The translations under genes were made by a program, and so were the position numbers. Below are positions 1 to 6,870 of a DNA stretch of 9,595 nt, piece after piece (position 1 is the first letter of the stretch; each line of letters begins with the position of its first letter). The stretch spans positions 1 to 9,595 of the forward strand of contig JAFQKM010000086.1 of the NCBI GenBank assembly GCA_017396925.1, in the 5' to 3' direction. Under the pieces are notes generated by a model. The model had not been told where the DNA came from and did no database searches. It saw only the letters and a program-made list of their open reading frames with translations. This DNA comes from Clostridia bacterium (GTDB lineage: Bacteria; Bacillota; Clostridia; Oscillospirales; Butyricicoccaceae).

Positions 1-804
1 AAGCTGATGTTCCAGACCGGTGAAGAGACCTTCGAAGGCGGCAAGAACATGATCGAGAACGGTATTCTGGAAAATCCCGTACCCGATGTTGCGCTGGCTT
101 ATCATGTATCTCCCGGTAAGATGCCCGTCGGCCTCTATATGTATAACAACAACAGCACCATGATGTTCTCGGTCGACGGTTTTAAGATCACCGTTCATGG
201 CAAGGGCGGCCATGGCGCTTACCCCCATACATCGGTCGATCCCATCAATATTGCCATTCACATCCATCTGGCTCTGCAGGAGCTGATCGCTCGCGAGAGT
301 GATCCCACTAAGGCATGTGTTCTGACCGTCGGTAAGTTCCAGGCCGGTTCGGCTGCCAACATCATCCCCGAGACCTGCGTTATGGAAGGCACCATCCGCA
401 GCAACAATCCCGAAGAGCGTTCCAAGCTGGTTCGCCGTATGCGTGAGGTTGCCCAGCGTGTTGCAGCCGTTTACTACGGTCAGGTCGAGGTCGATATGAC
501 TTCTGCGTGTCCGCCCCTCATCTGCAAGCCTGCCGTTGTCGACGAGATGATCGGCTATATGAAGGAGCTGGGTATTCCCAATCTGATGGGTTATCCCGGC
601 ATTCAGGCCAGCGCATCGGAAGATTTTGCTCTGGTTGCCGAGAAGATCCCCAGTGCGTTCATGTATCTCTCTGCAGGCTATCTGGACGAGCGCGGCGGCC
701 ATGGCGCCCATAATCCCAAGGCACGCTTCAACGAAGATGTCCTGCCCATTGGCGCATCCTGTCTGGCCCATTGCGCACAGCAGTGGCTCAAGAACAACAA
801 ATAA
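1..804 (+). CDS. M20-family amidohydrolase (M20D, N-acyl amino acid/hippurate hydrolase type), 5'-truncated
   Basis: The reading frame is open from base 1 and ends at TAA 802-804, so this is the C-terminal 267 residues of a gene that starts outside the window. Full-length family members are near 390 residues, so roughly 130 are missing. Visible family marks, numbered from base 1: a QTGEET segment at residues 5-10 (the QPAEE-type metal/catalytic glutamates), His35 in AYHVSP, a dimerisation-domain signature GKGGHGAYPHTSVDP near residues 66-80, and a C-terminal GGHGAH (232-237) with the last metal-ligand histidine. Such enzymes are cytosolic metal-dependent hydrolases that remove acyl or aryl groups from amino acids (hippurate, N-acetyl amino acids, aminobenzoyl-glutamate). 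The substrate cannot be told from sequence. No signal peptide can be assessed because the N-terminus is absent. The family is secure; the specific activity is not. Confidence 0.9.
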   Translation, partial: KLMFQTGEETFEGGKNMIENGILENPVPDVALAYHVSPGKMPVGLYMYNNNSTMMFSVDGFKITVHGKGGHGAYPHTSVDPINIAIHIHLALQELIARESDPTKACVLTVGKFQAGSAANIIPETCVMEGTIRSNNPEERSKLVRRMREVAQRVAAVYYGQVEVDMTSACPPLICKPAVVDEMIGYMKELGIPNLMGYPGIQASASEDFALVAEKIPSAFMYLSAGYLDERGGHGAHNPKARFNEDVLPIGASCLAHCAQQWLKNNK

Positions 805-824
805 GCTTTCCAAAAAGGGAAAAG

Positions 825-857
825 AAAAGGCATCGCCCATCGGGGCGATGCCTTTTT
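825..857. terminator. Bidirectional rho-independent terminator between convergent genes
   Basis: A perfect 10-bp stem (829-838 with 843-852, arm GGCATCGCCC) has the 4-nt loop ATCG and is flanked by AAAA (825-828) and TTTTT (853-857). The A-tract becomes the U-tract on the other strand, so it can stop both the amidohydrolase (+, ending 804) and the foldase gene (-, ending 879). Confidence 0.93.
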
Positions 858-878
858 GTGTTCGTGTAATGCGTTGGA

Positions 879-2408
879 TTAGTAAGCCAGCTCGAGGCCG
901 TAATCGTCGGTGGAGACGGCATACTTGCCGGTCAGGGTCGAATAGTACTCGTTGTACTGCTCGTTCAGCAGAACGTTGCGGGCATTGACCTGCCAGAAGG
1001 GAGCGCCTTCCGATACAAAGTAGATCAGATGGTAGCCGTAGTTTGTCTTGACGATCTCAACATCGCCTTCCTTGCGGGACTTGTCGAAGCACCAATCGTT
1101 GAACTCTGTGACCATCTGGCCTTCGGAGAACTCTTCGATCAGGCCGCGGTCGGTAACCGAGCCGGAATCCTGGCTGTACTTGAGAGCCAGCTCGCCAAAG
1201 GCTTCTTCGGTCTGCTCGCCGCTCTGGAACTCGGCCAGGATCTCTTCGATCTTTGCCTTGGCAGCAGCATCGGCGGCTTCAGCCTCGGCGATGTCCTCTT
1301 CTGTGGACTCCTCGTTGGTTGTGGGAACAGAAAGCAGGATGTGGCGGGCAGTAACGGTGCGTGTCTCGGGCAGGTATCTGTCGAGGAAGTAGGCAACCTG
1401 GATAGCCATTGTGGTATCAATGGTTGTGGTGTCGCCTTCCTGGCGGCCGTCTTCGGCACACCATGCCAGCAGGGCAGAGGAGCCTGCGTTGGACAGCGCG
1501 CCGCCCTTATTCAGGGTAGCATCGTCGTCGGCATACTCTTCGGCGTCTTCTTCGTCGCAGTATTCGCGGGCCAGCTCGATGAAGCTTTCTTCATCGGTGA
1601 TCTTGGAGAGGAACTCGTCGGCCTTGGCCTGTGCCTCGGCAATGTTCTTCTTGGTCATCTCGTCGGCCTCTTCCTTGCTGGAGGGAGCGCCTTCGCTGTC
1701 GTCACCTTCGGTGTAGGTAACGGTTTCGTAGGGGAAGGAGAAGTAGCGATAGTCGACCAGATCGTAGGCTTCGGGGTTTTCTTCGTAATAAGCCTTTACT
1801 TCTGCATCGGAAACTTCCAGACCGGCAATATAGTCGTTATAATAATTAACAGCAGTTGCACGGATCTGCGCAGCCTTTTCGATATCCTCCATATCAACAG
1901 CCTTGCCATAGAGGGTGTCGAGGTATTCGTCCATATCCATGTCGTAGGTTTCGGCAGCAGCGCGGTAAGCGGCGAGTTCTGCCAGATACTGGGGATCATC
2001 CTTGGATGCCAGCTCATAGCCGTTTTCCTTGGCCTCCATGTAGAGGGTGTAGGTCTCGGTTACGGCCGACTGTGTGGCCGAATGGAGGTAGTCGCCCCAT
2101 GTGCCGTCGCCGTAGGGCTGGGTCTCCAGGGGCTGAGAGAGGTCAACACCATAGTACAGCATCAGGTCTGTTGCGTACTGGCTGATGAAGTTCATCTCGG
2201 TGGTCTTGTAGAAGATTCTGTACTGCAGGGCGCTGATCTTTTCGCCGCCGAACTCCATGGCGGTCAGCTTGTCCATCATAAAACCGGTTCTGGACAGCAG
2301 GCCGAAGGCGCCGACGCCGACAAAAGCGACGACGAGGAGGCCGATCAGGACATTGCGTACAAGGTTACCCGACTTCTTTTCGACGGGTGTTGCGTTGTCT
2401 TTTGCCAT
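879..2408 (-). CDS. Membrane-anchored SurA/PrsA-like peptidyl-prolyl cis-trans isomerase (parvulin foldase)
   Basis: A 509-residue protein. A basic start is followed by one hydrophobic segment at about residues 15-38, giving an N-in, C-out single-pass anchor. It has no lipobox cysteine, so it is not a PrsA-type lipoprotein. A helical SurA-like region spans about 50-215. A degenerate parvulin-like region spans about 216-346 (GGALSN, then AIQVAYFLDR). A recognisable parvulin domain spans about 353-468: TARHILL, FGELALKYSQDSG, EGQMVTEFNDWCFD, KTNYGYHLIYF. The usual GG-x-LG motif in that domain is replaced by TDRGLIEEF. Two acidic, alanine/glutamate-rich linkers lie at about 236-300 and 366-402. 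The family assists folding of exported proteins on the outer face of the membrane. The ATG at 2408 is preceded by AAGAGG at a good distance. The gene stands alone, with a promoter at 2486-2514 and the shared terminator at 825-857. The class is secure; the gene symbol is left open. Confidence 0.86.
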   Translation of the reverse strand: MAKDNATPVEKKSGNLVRNVLIGLLVVAFVGVGAFGLLSRTGFMMDKLTAMEFGGEKISALQYRIFYKTTEMNFISQYATDLMLYYGVDLSQPLETQPYGDGTWGDYLHSATQSAVTETYTLYMEAKENGYELASKDDPQYLAELAAYRAAAETYDMDMDEYLDTLYGKAVDMEDIEKAAQIRATAVNYYNDYIAGLEVSDAEVKAYYEENPEAYDLVDYRYFSFPYETVTYTEGDDSEGAPSSKEEADEMTKKNIAEAQAKADEFLSKITDEESFIELAREYCDEEDAEEYADDDATLNKGGALSNAGSSALLAWCAEDGRQEGDTTTIDTTMAIQVAYFLDRYLPETRTVTARHILLSVPTTNEESTEEDIAEAEAADAAAKAKIEEILAEFQSGEQTEEAFGELALKYSQDSGSVTDRGLIEEFSEGQMVTEFNDWCFDKSRKEGDVEIVKTNYGYHLIYFVSEGAPFWQVNARNVLLNEQYNEYYSTLTGKYAVSTDDYGLELAY

Positions 2409-2436
2409 AATAAAACCTCTTATTAAAAAAATTTAC

Positions 2437-2464
2437 GTCAAGTATTTTACAATAAACTCTTGAC
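2437..2464. repeat. Inverted repeat GTCAAG-N16-CTTGAC in the foldase 5' leader
   Basis: Two perfect 6-bp arms (2437-2442 and 2459-2464) are separated by 16 bp. They lie between the inferred start of the minus-strand transcript (about 2479) and the foldase ATG (2408). The element could be a weak RNA hairpin, a dimeric regulator site, or chance in AT-rich DNA. The arms are real; any function is inference. Confidence 0.35.
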
Positions 2465-2485
2465 AGCATTGTTACGAACATGTAA

Positions 2486-2514
2486 ATTATCAAATATATG
2501 ACCAAAAAAGTCAA
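2486..2514 (-). promoter_or_regulatory. Sigma-A-type promoter for the foldase gene
   Basis: Read on the minus strand: -35 TTGACT (2514 to 2509), a 17-bp spacer, and -10 GATAAT (2491 to 2486). Each hexamer differs from consensus at one position. The implied leader is about 70 nt to the ATG at 2408. Confidence 0.72.
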
Positions 2515-2570
2515 TCCTTTTTTGTACAGATTTTGCATAGAATTTTTTCGGTTTTTTTACTCAAAAACAC

Positions 2571-2599
2571 TTGCAATTTCTGTGCAAAGGTGTTAATAT
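2571..2599 (+). promoter_or_regulatory. Sigma-A-type promoter for rpmE with extended -10
   Basis: -35 TTGCAA (2571-2576), a 17-bp spacer, and -10 TAATAT (2594-2599) preceded by TGT, an extended -10 element. The hexamers are imperfect, but spacing, TG motif and AT-rich upstream DNA agree. Transcription would start near 2606, leaving a short leader before the GAGGTG ribosome binding site (2629-2634) and ATG 2643. Confidence 0.7.
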
Positions 2600-2642
2600 A
2601 CCTGTTGTATGTTATTCAGCTAAGATGTGAGGTGAAATAGAG

Positions 2643-2843
2643 ATGAAAGAGGGTATCCATCCCAACTACAAGAAGACAACAGTTACATGCGCATGCGGCA
2701 ACACCTTCGTAACAGGCTCCACAAAGGAGAACCTGCGTGTTGAAATCTGCTCTAACTGCCATCCCTTCTTTACAGGCAAGCAGAAGCTGGTCGACACCGG
2801 CGGACGCGTCGAGCGCTTCAAGAAGAGATTCAACATCGACTAA
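2643..2843 (+). CDS. rpmE: 50S ribosomal protein L31, zinc-binding (C+) type
   Basis: A 66-residue protein of normal length. It carries the L31 signature: an N-terminal MKEGIHPNY, then the zinc knuckle CxC (Cys16, Cys18) and CxxC (Cys36, Cys39), and the basic C-terminal tail RVERFKKRF. L31 binds the central protuberance of the 50S subunit and helps bridge it to the 30S head. All four cysteines are present, which marks the zinc-containing paralogue rather than the cysteine-free form made under zinc starvation in some bacteria. The start is set by GAGGTG eight bases upstream. The gene is monocistronic, with a promoter at 2571-2599 and a strong terminator at 2875-2916. No Zur-like operator was recognised upstream. 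Confidence 0.98.
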   Translation: MKEGIHPNYKKTTVTCACGNTFVTGSTKENLRVEICSNCHPFFTGKQKLVDTGGRVERFKKRFNID

Positions 2844-2874
2844 TTTCTTCGGAACGCTTATTCAAAATGAATCA

Positions 2875-2916
2875 AAAGAGGCAGGCTGTTTGCTTTGGCA
2901 AACGGCCTGCTTTTTT
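2875..2916 (+). terminator. Rho-independent terminator of rpmE
   Basis: A 13-bp stem (2881-2893 with 2898-2910) contains one G-U wobble and has the 4-nt loop TTTG. It is followed by six T residues (2911-2916) and preceded by an A-rich stretch. It lies 37 bases after the rpmE stop. Confidence 0.94.
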
Positions 2917-2962
2917 GTCTTTTTCTGTAAAAACAGGGAAGAGATGGCGCCGACAGATTCCC

Positions 2963-2991
2963 TTGATAAAATTGACAAGATGTCTTATAAT
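2963..2991 (+). promoter_or_regulatory. Strong sigma-A-type promoter for hflX
   Basis: -35 TTGATA (2963-2968), a 17-bp spacer, and a consensus -10 TATAAT (2986-2991). Transcription should begin near 2998. A second, overlapping pair, TTGACA (2972-2977) with GAAAAT (2995-3000), also at 17 bp, is weaker in its -10 but has a perfect -35. The leader to the start codon is about 70 nt. Confidence 0.82.
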
Positions 2992-3013
2992 AAAGAAAAT
3001 AGGTAAATTTGCG

Positions 3014-3049
3014 CCTGTCTGTTTTGAAACAGGATAAATCAAAAGATTT
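3014..3049 (+). other. Two small hairpins in the hflX leader
   Basis: Hairpin 1 can form as CCTGT (3014-3018) with ACAGG (3029-3033), or in a competing register as CTGTTT with AAACAG. Hairpin 2 is AAATC (3036-3040) with GATTT (3045-3049), loop AAAA, followed by a T-rich run. These are short and AT-rich, so stability is uncertain. They sit between the promoter and the ribosome binding site at 3061-3064, where a leader-based control element would be expected. Confidence 0.35.
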
Positions 3050-3073
3050 CTTTTATATATAGGATGAATGAAT

Positions 3074-4390
3074 ATGAGTGAAGAAAGAACCACTTTGGAA
3101 AATAAAACCGAGCGCGCTGTGCTGATCGGCCTGACCTGTGAGGGCCTGCGTGATTTCGAAAGCTCCGACTATGAGACCATGGCCGAACTGGAGGAACTGG
3201 TCAAAACTGCCGGCGGCGAGACCGTACTGACCTTTATGCAGAACCGCTCGGCCCCCGATCCCAAGACCTTTATCGGTGAGGGTAAGGCCGAGGAGATCGC
3301 CGAGGCCATCAAGGCCAACGAGATCGATCTGGCGGTTTTCGACAACGAGATCTCGCCCTCCCAGACCCGTGCGCTGGAGAAGGCCCTCAACTGCCGTGTT
3401 ATCGACCGCAATGCGCTGATCCTCGATATCTTTGCCGATCGTGCCAAGACAGCCGAAGGTAAGCTGCAGGTCGAACTGGCCCAGTATCAGTATATTCTGC
3501 CCCGTCTGTCGGGCATGTGGGGCCATCTGGTCCGTCAGAACGCCAGCGGCGGCAAGAGCCCTATCGGTACCCGTGGTCCCGGTGAGACCCAGCTGGAGAC
3601 CGACCGCCGCCACATCCGCCGCAAGATCCAGAAGCTGGAGCGCGAGATCGACGACGTCAAGCGTATCCGCGCCACCCAGCGCAAAAAGCGTGTCGAGAAC
3701 GAGATGAAGCTGGTCTGTATTGTCGGCTATACCAATGCCGGCAAATCGACCCTGCTCAACAGTCTGACCGGCGCCGGCATTCAGGCCAAGGACCGTCTGT
3801 TCGATACGCTCGACCCCACCACACGCGCCATGGAACTGCCCGACGGCCGTAAGGTGCTGATTTCCGATACCGTAGGTTTCATCCGTAACCTGCCCCACCA
3901 TCTGGTTGACGCTTTCCGCGCTACCCTGGAGGAGCTGACCTATGCCGATATTCTGGTCCATGTCATCGACGCATCGGATGACCAGTGGGAGATCCAGGCC
4001 GAGGTCGTAGAAAAGCTGATCGGTGAACTGGGCGCTTCCGAAACACCCCGTATCACTGTATTTAATAAAGTAGACAAGCTGCCCGAAGTTATGCTGCCCC
4101 GCCAGACCGACGCTATCTATTGCTCGGCGCTGAAGGGCATGGGTCTCGAGACGCTGCAGAACCGCATTGTCGATATTCTGGGAGAGGGCACCAAGAAGGT
4201 CACCTTTGTGCTGCCGTATTCTGACGGTCATGTGCTGCAGACCCTCTACCGCGACGCCAATGTTCTGCGTGCCGATTATGTGGCCGAGGGCATCGAGATC
4301 GAGGCCGTCTGCGATAAGAAGGCGCTGGGCCGTATCCGCGACTATCTGCCCGAATCGGAATGGAGGGAGAAAGAGCCATGGGAGGAATAA
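3074..4390 (+). CDS. hflX: GTPase HflX, ribosome-splitting/rescue factor
   Basis: A 438-residue protein, normal for HflX. The N-terminal domain covers about residues 1-155. It is followed by the diagnostic glycine-rich linker (158-180) containing IGTRGPGETQLE and DRR, then a basic coiled-coil stretch, then the GTPase domain. G-motifs: G1 GYTNAGKST (218-226), G2 region TLDPTTR, G3 DTVGF (265-269), G4 NKVD (331-334), G5 SALK (351-354). In studied bacteria HflX binds the 50S subunit and splits stalled 70S ribosomes under heat or antibiotic stress. Three in-frame ATGs are possible; 3068 lies only 3 nt after AGGA (3061-3064), whereas 3074 has a 9-nt spacer and is preferred. The gene has its own promoter and short structured leader, and its last 13 bases overlap the next gene. 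The function call is secure. Confidence 0.96.
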   Translation: MSEERTTLENKTERAVLIGLTCEGLRDFESSDYETMAELEELVKTAGGETVLTFMQNRSAPDPKTFIGEGKAEEIAEAIKANEIDLAVFDNEISPSQTRALEKALNCRVIDRNALILDIFADRAKTAEGKLQVELAQYQYILPRLSGMWGHLVRQNASGGKSPIGTRGPGETQLETDRRHIRRKIQKLEREIDDVKRIRATQRKKRVENEMKLVCIVGYTNAGKSTLLNSLTGAGIQAKDRLFDTLDPTTRAMELPDGRKVLISDTVGFIRNLPHHLVDAFRATLEELTYADILVHVIDASDDQWEIQAEVVEKLIGELGASETPRITVFNKVDKLPEVMLPRQTDAIYCSALKGMGLETLQNRIVDILGEGTKKVTFVLPYSDGHVLQTLYRDANVLRADYVAEGIEIEAVCDKKALGRIRDYLPESEWREKEPWEE

Positions 4391-5016
4391 AACCCTACCG
4401 CGTTCCTGCCGGCGAAGGCGAGGATGTGCTCATCGAGAAGAAATCCCGCTTCATCGGTCATGTCTATAAGGTCGAAACGGTGGAAGAGATCAACGAGATC
4501 CTGGCTGCCCAGCGTAAAAAATACTGGGATGCCAGCCATGTTGTCTATGCCTATATCCTGAAAAACGGTGTTATGCGTTTTTCCGATGATGGCGAACCGC
4601 AGGGAACTTCGGGCATGCCCACGCTGGACGTCTTCCGCAAGGAAGAGATCTATGATGTGCTCTGTACGGTCGTTCGTTATTTCGGCGGTACACTGCTGGG
4701 CGCAGGCGGTCTGGTCCGTGCCTACAGCAAGACGGCTAAGATGGCTCTTGATGCAGCCGGAATTGCCGTCATGCAGCCCCATCTGGAGGTGCTGGTCGAT
4801 TGCCCCTACAATCTGCTGGAGATCGTCCGCAAGCGCTTTGAAAACTTCGAAGCGGTTGAAGAAAGCGCCGAGTTTGGCGCCACTGTTCTGCTGACCGTCT
4901 ATATGCCTACCGGGCAGTTTGAAGGCTTCAGCGCCGATATCATCGACATTACCAACGGCCAGGTCGAACCCATGGCAGGTGAAGAGAAGCTGTTTGCCCG
5001 CAGGATCAGCGAATAA
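4378..5016 (+). CDS. yigZ: YigZ/IMPACT-family (UPF0029) protein
   Basis: 212 residues, the usual length. An N-terminal UPF0029/IMPACT domain spans about 20-125: KKSRFIGH (21-28), ASHVVYAY (52-59), the signature SDDGEPQGTSGMP (69-81), and VVRYFGGTLLGAGGLVRAYS (98-117). A C-terminal DUF1949-type ferredoxin-fold domain follows at about 137-195. The protein is soluble, with no signal peptide. Eukaryotic IMPACT regulates the kinase GCN2; the bacterial role is not settled, and a nucleic-acid or translation link is suggested mainly by fold. ATG 4378 is chosen over in-frame ATG 4360 because the AG-rich Shine-Dalgarno (4362-4369, inside the hflX tail) is well spaced for 4378. The start overlaps the hflX end by 13 bases, pointing to co-transcription and translational coupling. 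Confidence 0.93.
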   Translation: MGGIKPYRVPAGEGEDVLIEKKSRFIGHVYKVETVEEINEILAAQRKKYWDASHVVYAYILKNGVMRFSDDGEPQGTSGMPTLDVFRKEEIYDVLCTVVRYFGGTLLGAGGLVRAYSKTAKMALDAAGIAVMQPHLEVLVDCPYNLLEIVRKRFENFEAVEESAEFGATVLLTVYMPTGQFEGFSADIIDITNGQVEPMAGEEKLFARRISE

Positions 5017-5057
5017 GGTAATTATCTGCAAAAATATTTTAAAATTTCGAAAAAACA

Positions 5058-5072
5058 GGGAGCCAAACTCCC
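5058..5072. other. Short hairpin in the yigZ-dnaG gap
   Basis: GGGAG (5058-5062) pairs with CTCCC (5068-5072) around a 5-nt loop. On the + strand it is followed by AATTT, only a weak terminator for hflX-yigZ. On the - strand the stem is followed by TGTTTTTT, so it would work better against antisense transcription. The stem is real; termination is uncertain. Confidence 0.4.
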
Positions 5073-5082
5073 AATTTCCGCG

Positions 5083-5093
5083 TATTATATATT
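5083..5093 (+). promoter_or_regulatory. Possible -10 region for dnaG-rpoD
   Basis: The AT-rich TATTATATATT in the 102-bp gap before dnaG offers several -10-like hexamers (TATTAT 5083-5088, TATATT 5088-5093). No convincing -35 hexamer lies 16-18 bp upstream. Either this is a weak or activator-dependent promoter, or dnaG is read through from hflX-yigZ. Confidence 0.3.
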
Positions 5094-5118
5094 GTAGAGC
5101 ATTTTTGGGGGTGAGAAT

Positions 5119-6864
5119 ATGGCGCTGCCGCAAAGCTTTCTGGACGAACTGATTTATCGCTGCGACATCGTCGAAGTCATCTCCAGATATGTATCACTCA
5201 AACGAAGCGGCTCGGGCTATGTGGGCCTGTGTCCGTTCCATAATGAAAAGACCCCTTCCTTTTCGGTCTCGGGCGACAAGCAGTTTTTCCACTGTTTCGG
5301 CTGCGGCGAGGGAGGCAATGTCATCACCTTCATCATGAAGGAAGAGAACCTGCCCTTCATAGATGCGGTCAAGCTGCTGGCCGACATGTATGGTATGACG
5401 GTGCCCGAAGATGAAGGCGGCAACGATGCAGCCCGTCGGCATCGCGAGCGTCTGCATGCTTTGAACAAAGATGCCGCCCGTTTCTTCCACAGCTGCCTGA
5501 TGGCGCCGGAGGGAAGAGGGGCTTTGGAATATCTGCTGGGGCGCGGCCTCAGCAAAAAAACCATCACATCCTTCGGTCTGGGTTATGCCCCTGCCGAATG
5601 GGACAGGCTCTGCAGAGCCATGATGGACAAGGGATACAGCAAGTACGAACTGGAATCGGCCTGGCTGGCCCGCAAAAACAAATCGGGCGGCGTATACGAC
5701 GCCTTCCGCGATCGCGTCATGTTTCCCATCATCGATATCCGCGGCAATGTCATTGCCTTTGGCGGACGCGTCATGGAAGGGGATGGCCCCAAGTATCTCA
5801 ATTCGGGCGATACGCCGGTTTTCAACAAAAGCCGCAACCTGTTTGCCATGAATCTGGCCAAAAAGAGCAAGAGCGGCAGGTTGATCCTGGCCGAAGGCTA
5901 TATGGATGTCATTGCCCTGCATCAGGCCGGGTTTGATTATGCCGTTGCTTCACTGGGCACGGCGCTGACGCCCGACCAGACCAAGCTCATGGGCCGATAT
6001 GCCAAGGAAGCCGTGATCTGTTACGACTCCGATGCAGCCGGACAGAAGGCGGCACAGAAGGCCATCGATCTGCTCAATCGGGCAGGGCTGGAGGTCAAGG
6101 TCCTGCGCATCCCCGGCGCGAAAGACCCCGATGAGTTCATCAAGAAAAACGGACGGGAGGCCTTTCAGCTGCTTCTGGACAAGCCCCAGAGCGACAGTGA
6201 ATACCGCCTGAACGTGATCAAGAATAAATATGTGCTCGAGATCGATGCACAGAAGGTCGAGTATCTGAAAGAGGCGGCGGCTTACATTGCCTCGGTCCAG
6301 AGCCCCGTCGAGCGCGAGATCCTTACACATACGGTGGCCAAAGAGGCCGATATCACGCCGGCGGCCATGTCGGCCGAGGTCAAGCGTGCCTTTACGGCGG
6401 CCCTCCGAAAGGAAAAGAAAAAGACCGAAAACGAGGCGCTGCGGCCCATCCGGGCTGTGCAGCCCAAAGAGACCGGGCTGCGGTACAGCAACCCGCGTTC
6501 AGCAGTATGTGAAGAAAAGCTGCTGGCCATCGTTCTGGATGACCACGAGCTTTTGCAGAAGGCAGGAACGATGATCGCTCCATCGGAGTTTTCGTCGGAT
6601 TTCCTGGCCAGGATATATGAAAAGGCACTGTATATGGAAGAAAACGGGCACGAGATCCGGCCGGCAGCCATTATGGCAGGGCTGGAGGATGCCGAGGTCC
6701 GTCATCTGACCCAGGTACTATCGGCAAAGGTAGCGTCCCAAGACGCCGAAAGAGAGTTGGCCGATTACGTTGCGGTCATCAAGGCAGAACAGGCCAAGCA
6801 GCAGGCAGAGGGCGACGATCGCCTGCTGGAAGTACTCAGCCGCAAACGAGAAAGAAAGGGATAA
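5119..6864 (+). CDS. dnaG: DNA primase
   Basis: 581 residues, typical of the family. It makes the short RNA primers for replication and works with the replicative helicase at the fork. An N-terminal CHC2 zinc-binding domain has ligands Cys38, His41, Cys59 and Cys62 (CPFH, CFGC). The catalytic core includes the RNA-polymerase segment FRDRVMFPI (196-204). The TOPRIM domain shows Glu259 in LAEGYMD and the DxD pair Asp303/Asp305 in CYDSDAAG, the metal-binding residues. The C-terminal helicase-interacting region (about 440-581) is poorly conserved, as is usual. GGGGGTGAG at 5107-5115 sets the ATG at 5119. rpoD follows 6 bp after the stop, the classic dnaG-rpoD arrangement. Codon choice is less restricted than in hflX or rpoD (TCA and CTA codons occur), fitting lower expression. 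Confidence 0.98.
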   Translation: MALPQSFLDELIYRCDIVEVISRYVSLKRSGSGYVGLCPFHNEKTPSFSVSGDKQFFHCFGCGEGGNVITFIMKEENLPFIDAVKLLADMYGMTVPEDEGGNDAARRHRERLHALNKDAARFFHSCLMAPEGRGALEYLLGRGLSKKTITSFGLGYAPAEWDRLCRAMMDKGYSKYELESAWLARKNKSGGVYDAFRDRVMFPIIDIRGNVIAFGGRVMEGDGPKYLNSGDTPVFNKSRNLFAMNLAKKSKSGRLILAEGYMDVIALHQAGFDYAVASLGTALTPDQTKLMGRYAKEAVICYDSDAAGQKAAQKAIDLLNRAGLEVKVLRIPGAKDPDEFIKKNGREAFQLLLDKPQSDSEYRLNVIKNKYVLEIDAQKVEYLKEAAAYIASVQSPVEREILTHTVAKEADITPAAMSAEVKRAFTAALRKEKKKTENEALRPIRAVQPKETGLRYSNPRSAVCEEKLLAIVLDDHELLQKAGTMIAPSEFSSDFLARIYEKALYMEENGHEIRPAAIMAGLEDAEVRHLTQVLSAKVASQDAERELADYVAVIKAEQAKQQAEGDDRLLEVLSRKRERKG

Positions 6865-6870
6865 AAGATC

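Noticed and set aside
1029..2426. Long + strand open frame (465 codons) opposite the foldase gene
   Set aside because: It is in exact antisense codon register with a well-recognised gene, encodes a low-complexity Gly/Val-rich sequence with no known domain, and has no credible start signal.
2460..2488. + strand TTGACA-17-TAAATT as an extra rpmE promoter
   Set aside because: The -35 is perfect but the -10 is poor, and it lies over 150 bp from rpmE, inside the foldase promoter on the other strand. The site at 2571-2599 explains rpmE better.
2495..2522. TGAC-loop-GTCA followed by a T-run as a terminator
   Set aside because: The stem is only 4 bp and no gene on the + strand ends upstream of it; it coincides with the foldase promoter.
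3053..4231. Long - strand open frame (392 codons) opposite hflX
   Set aside because: It mirrors hflX codons that lack TTA/CTA/TCA. The translation is Gln/Leu/Gly-rich with no family resemblance.
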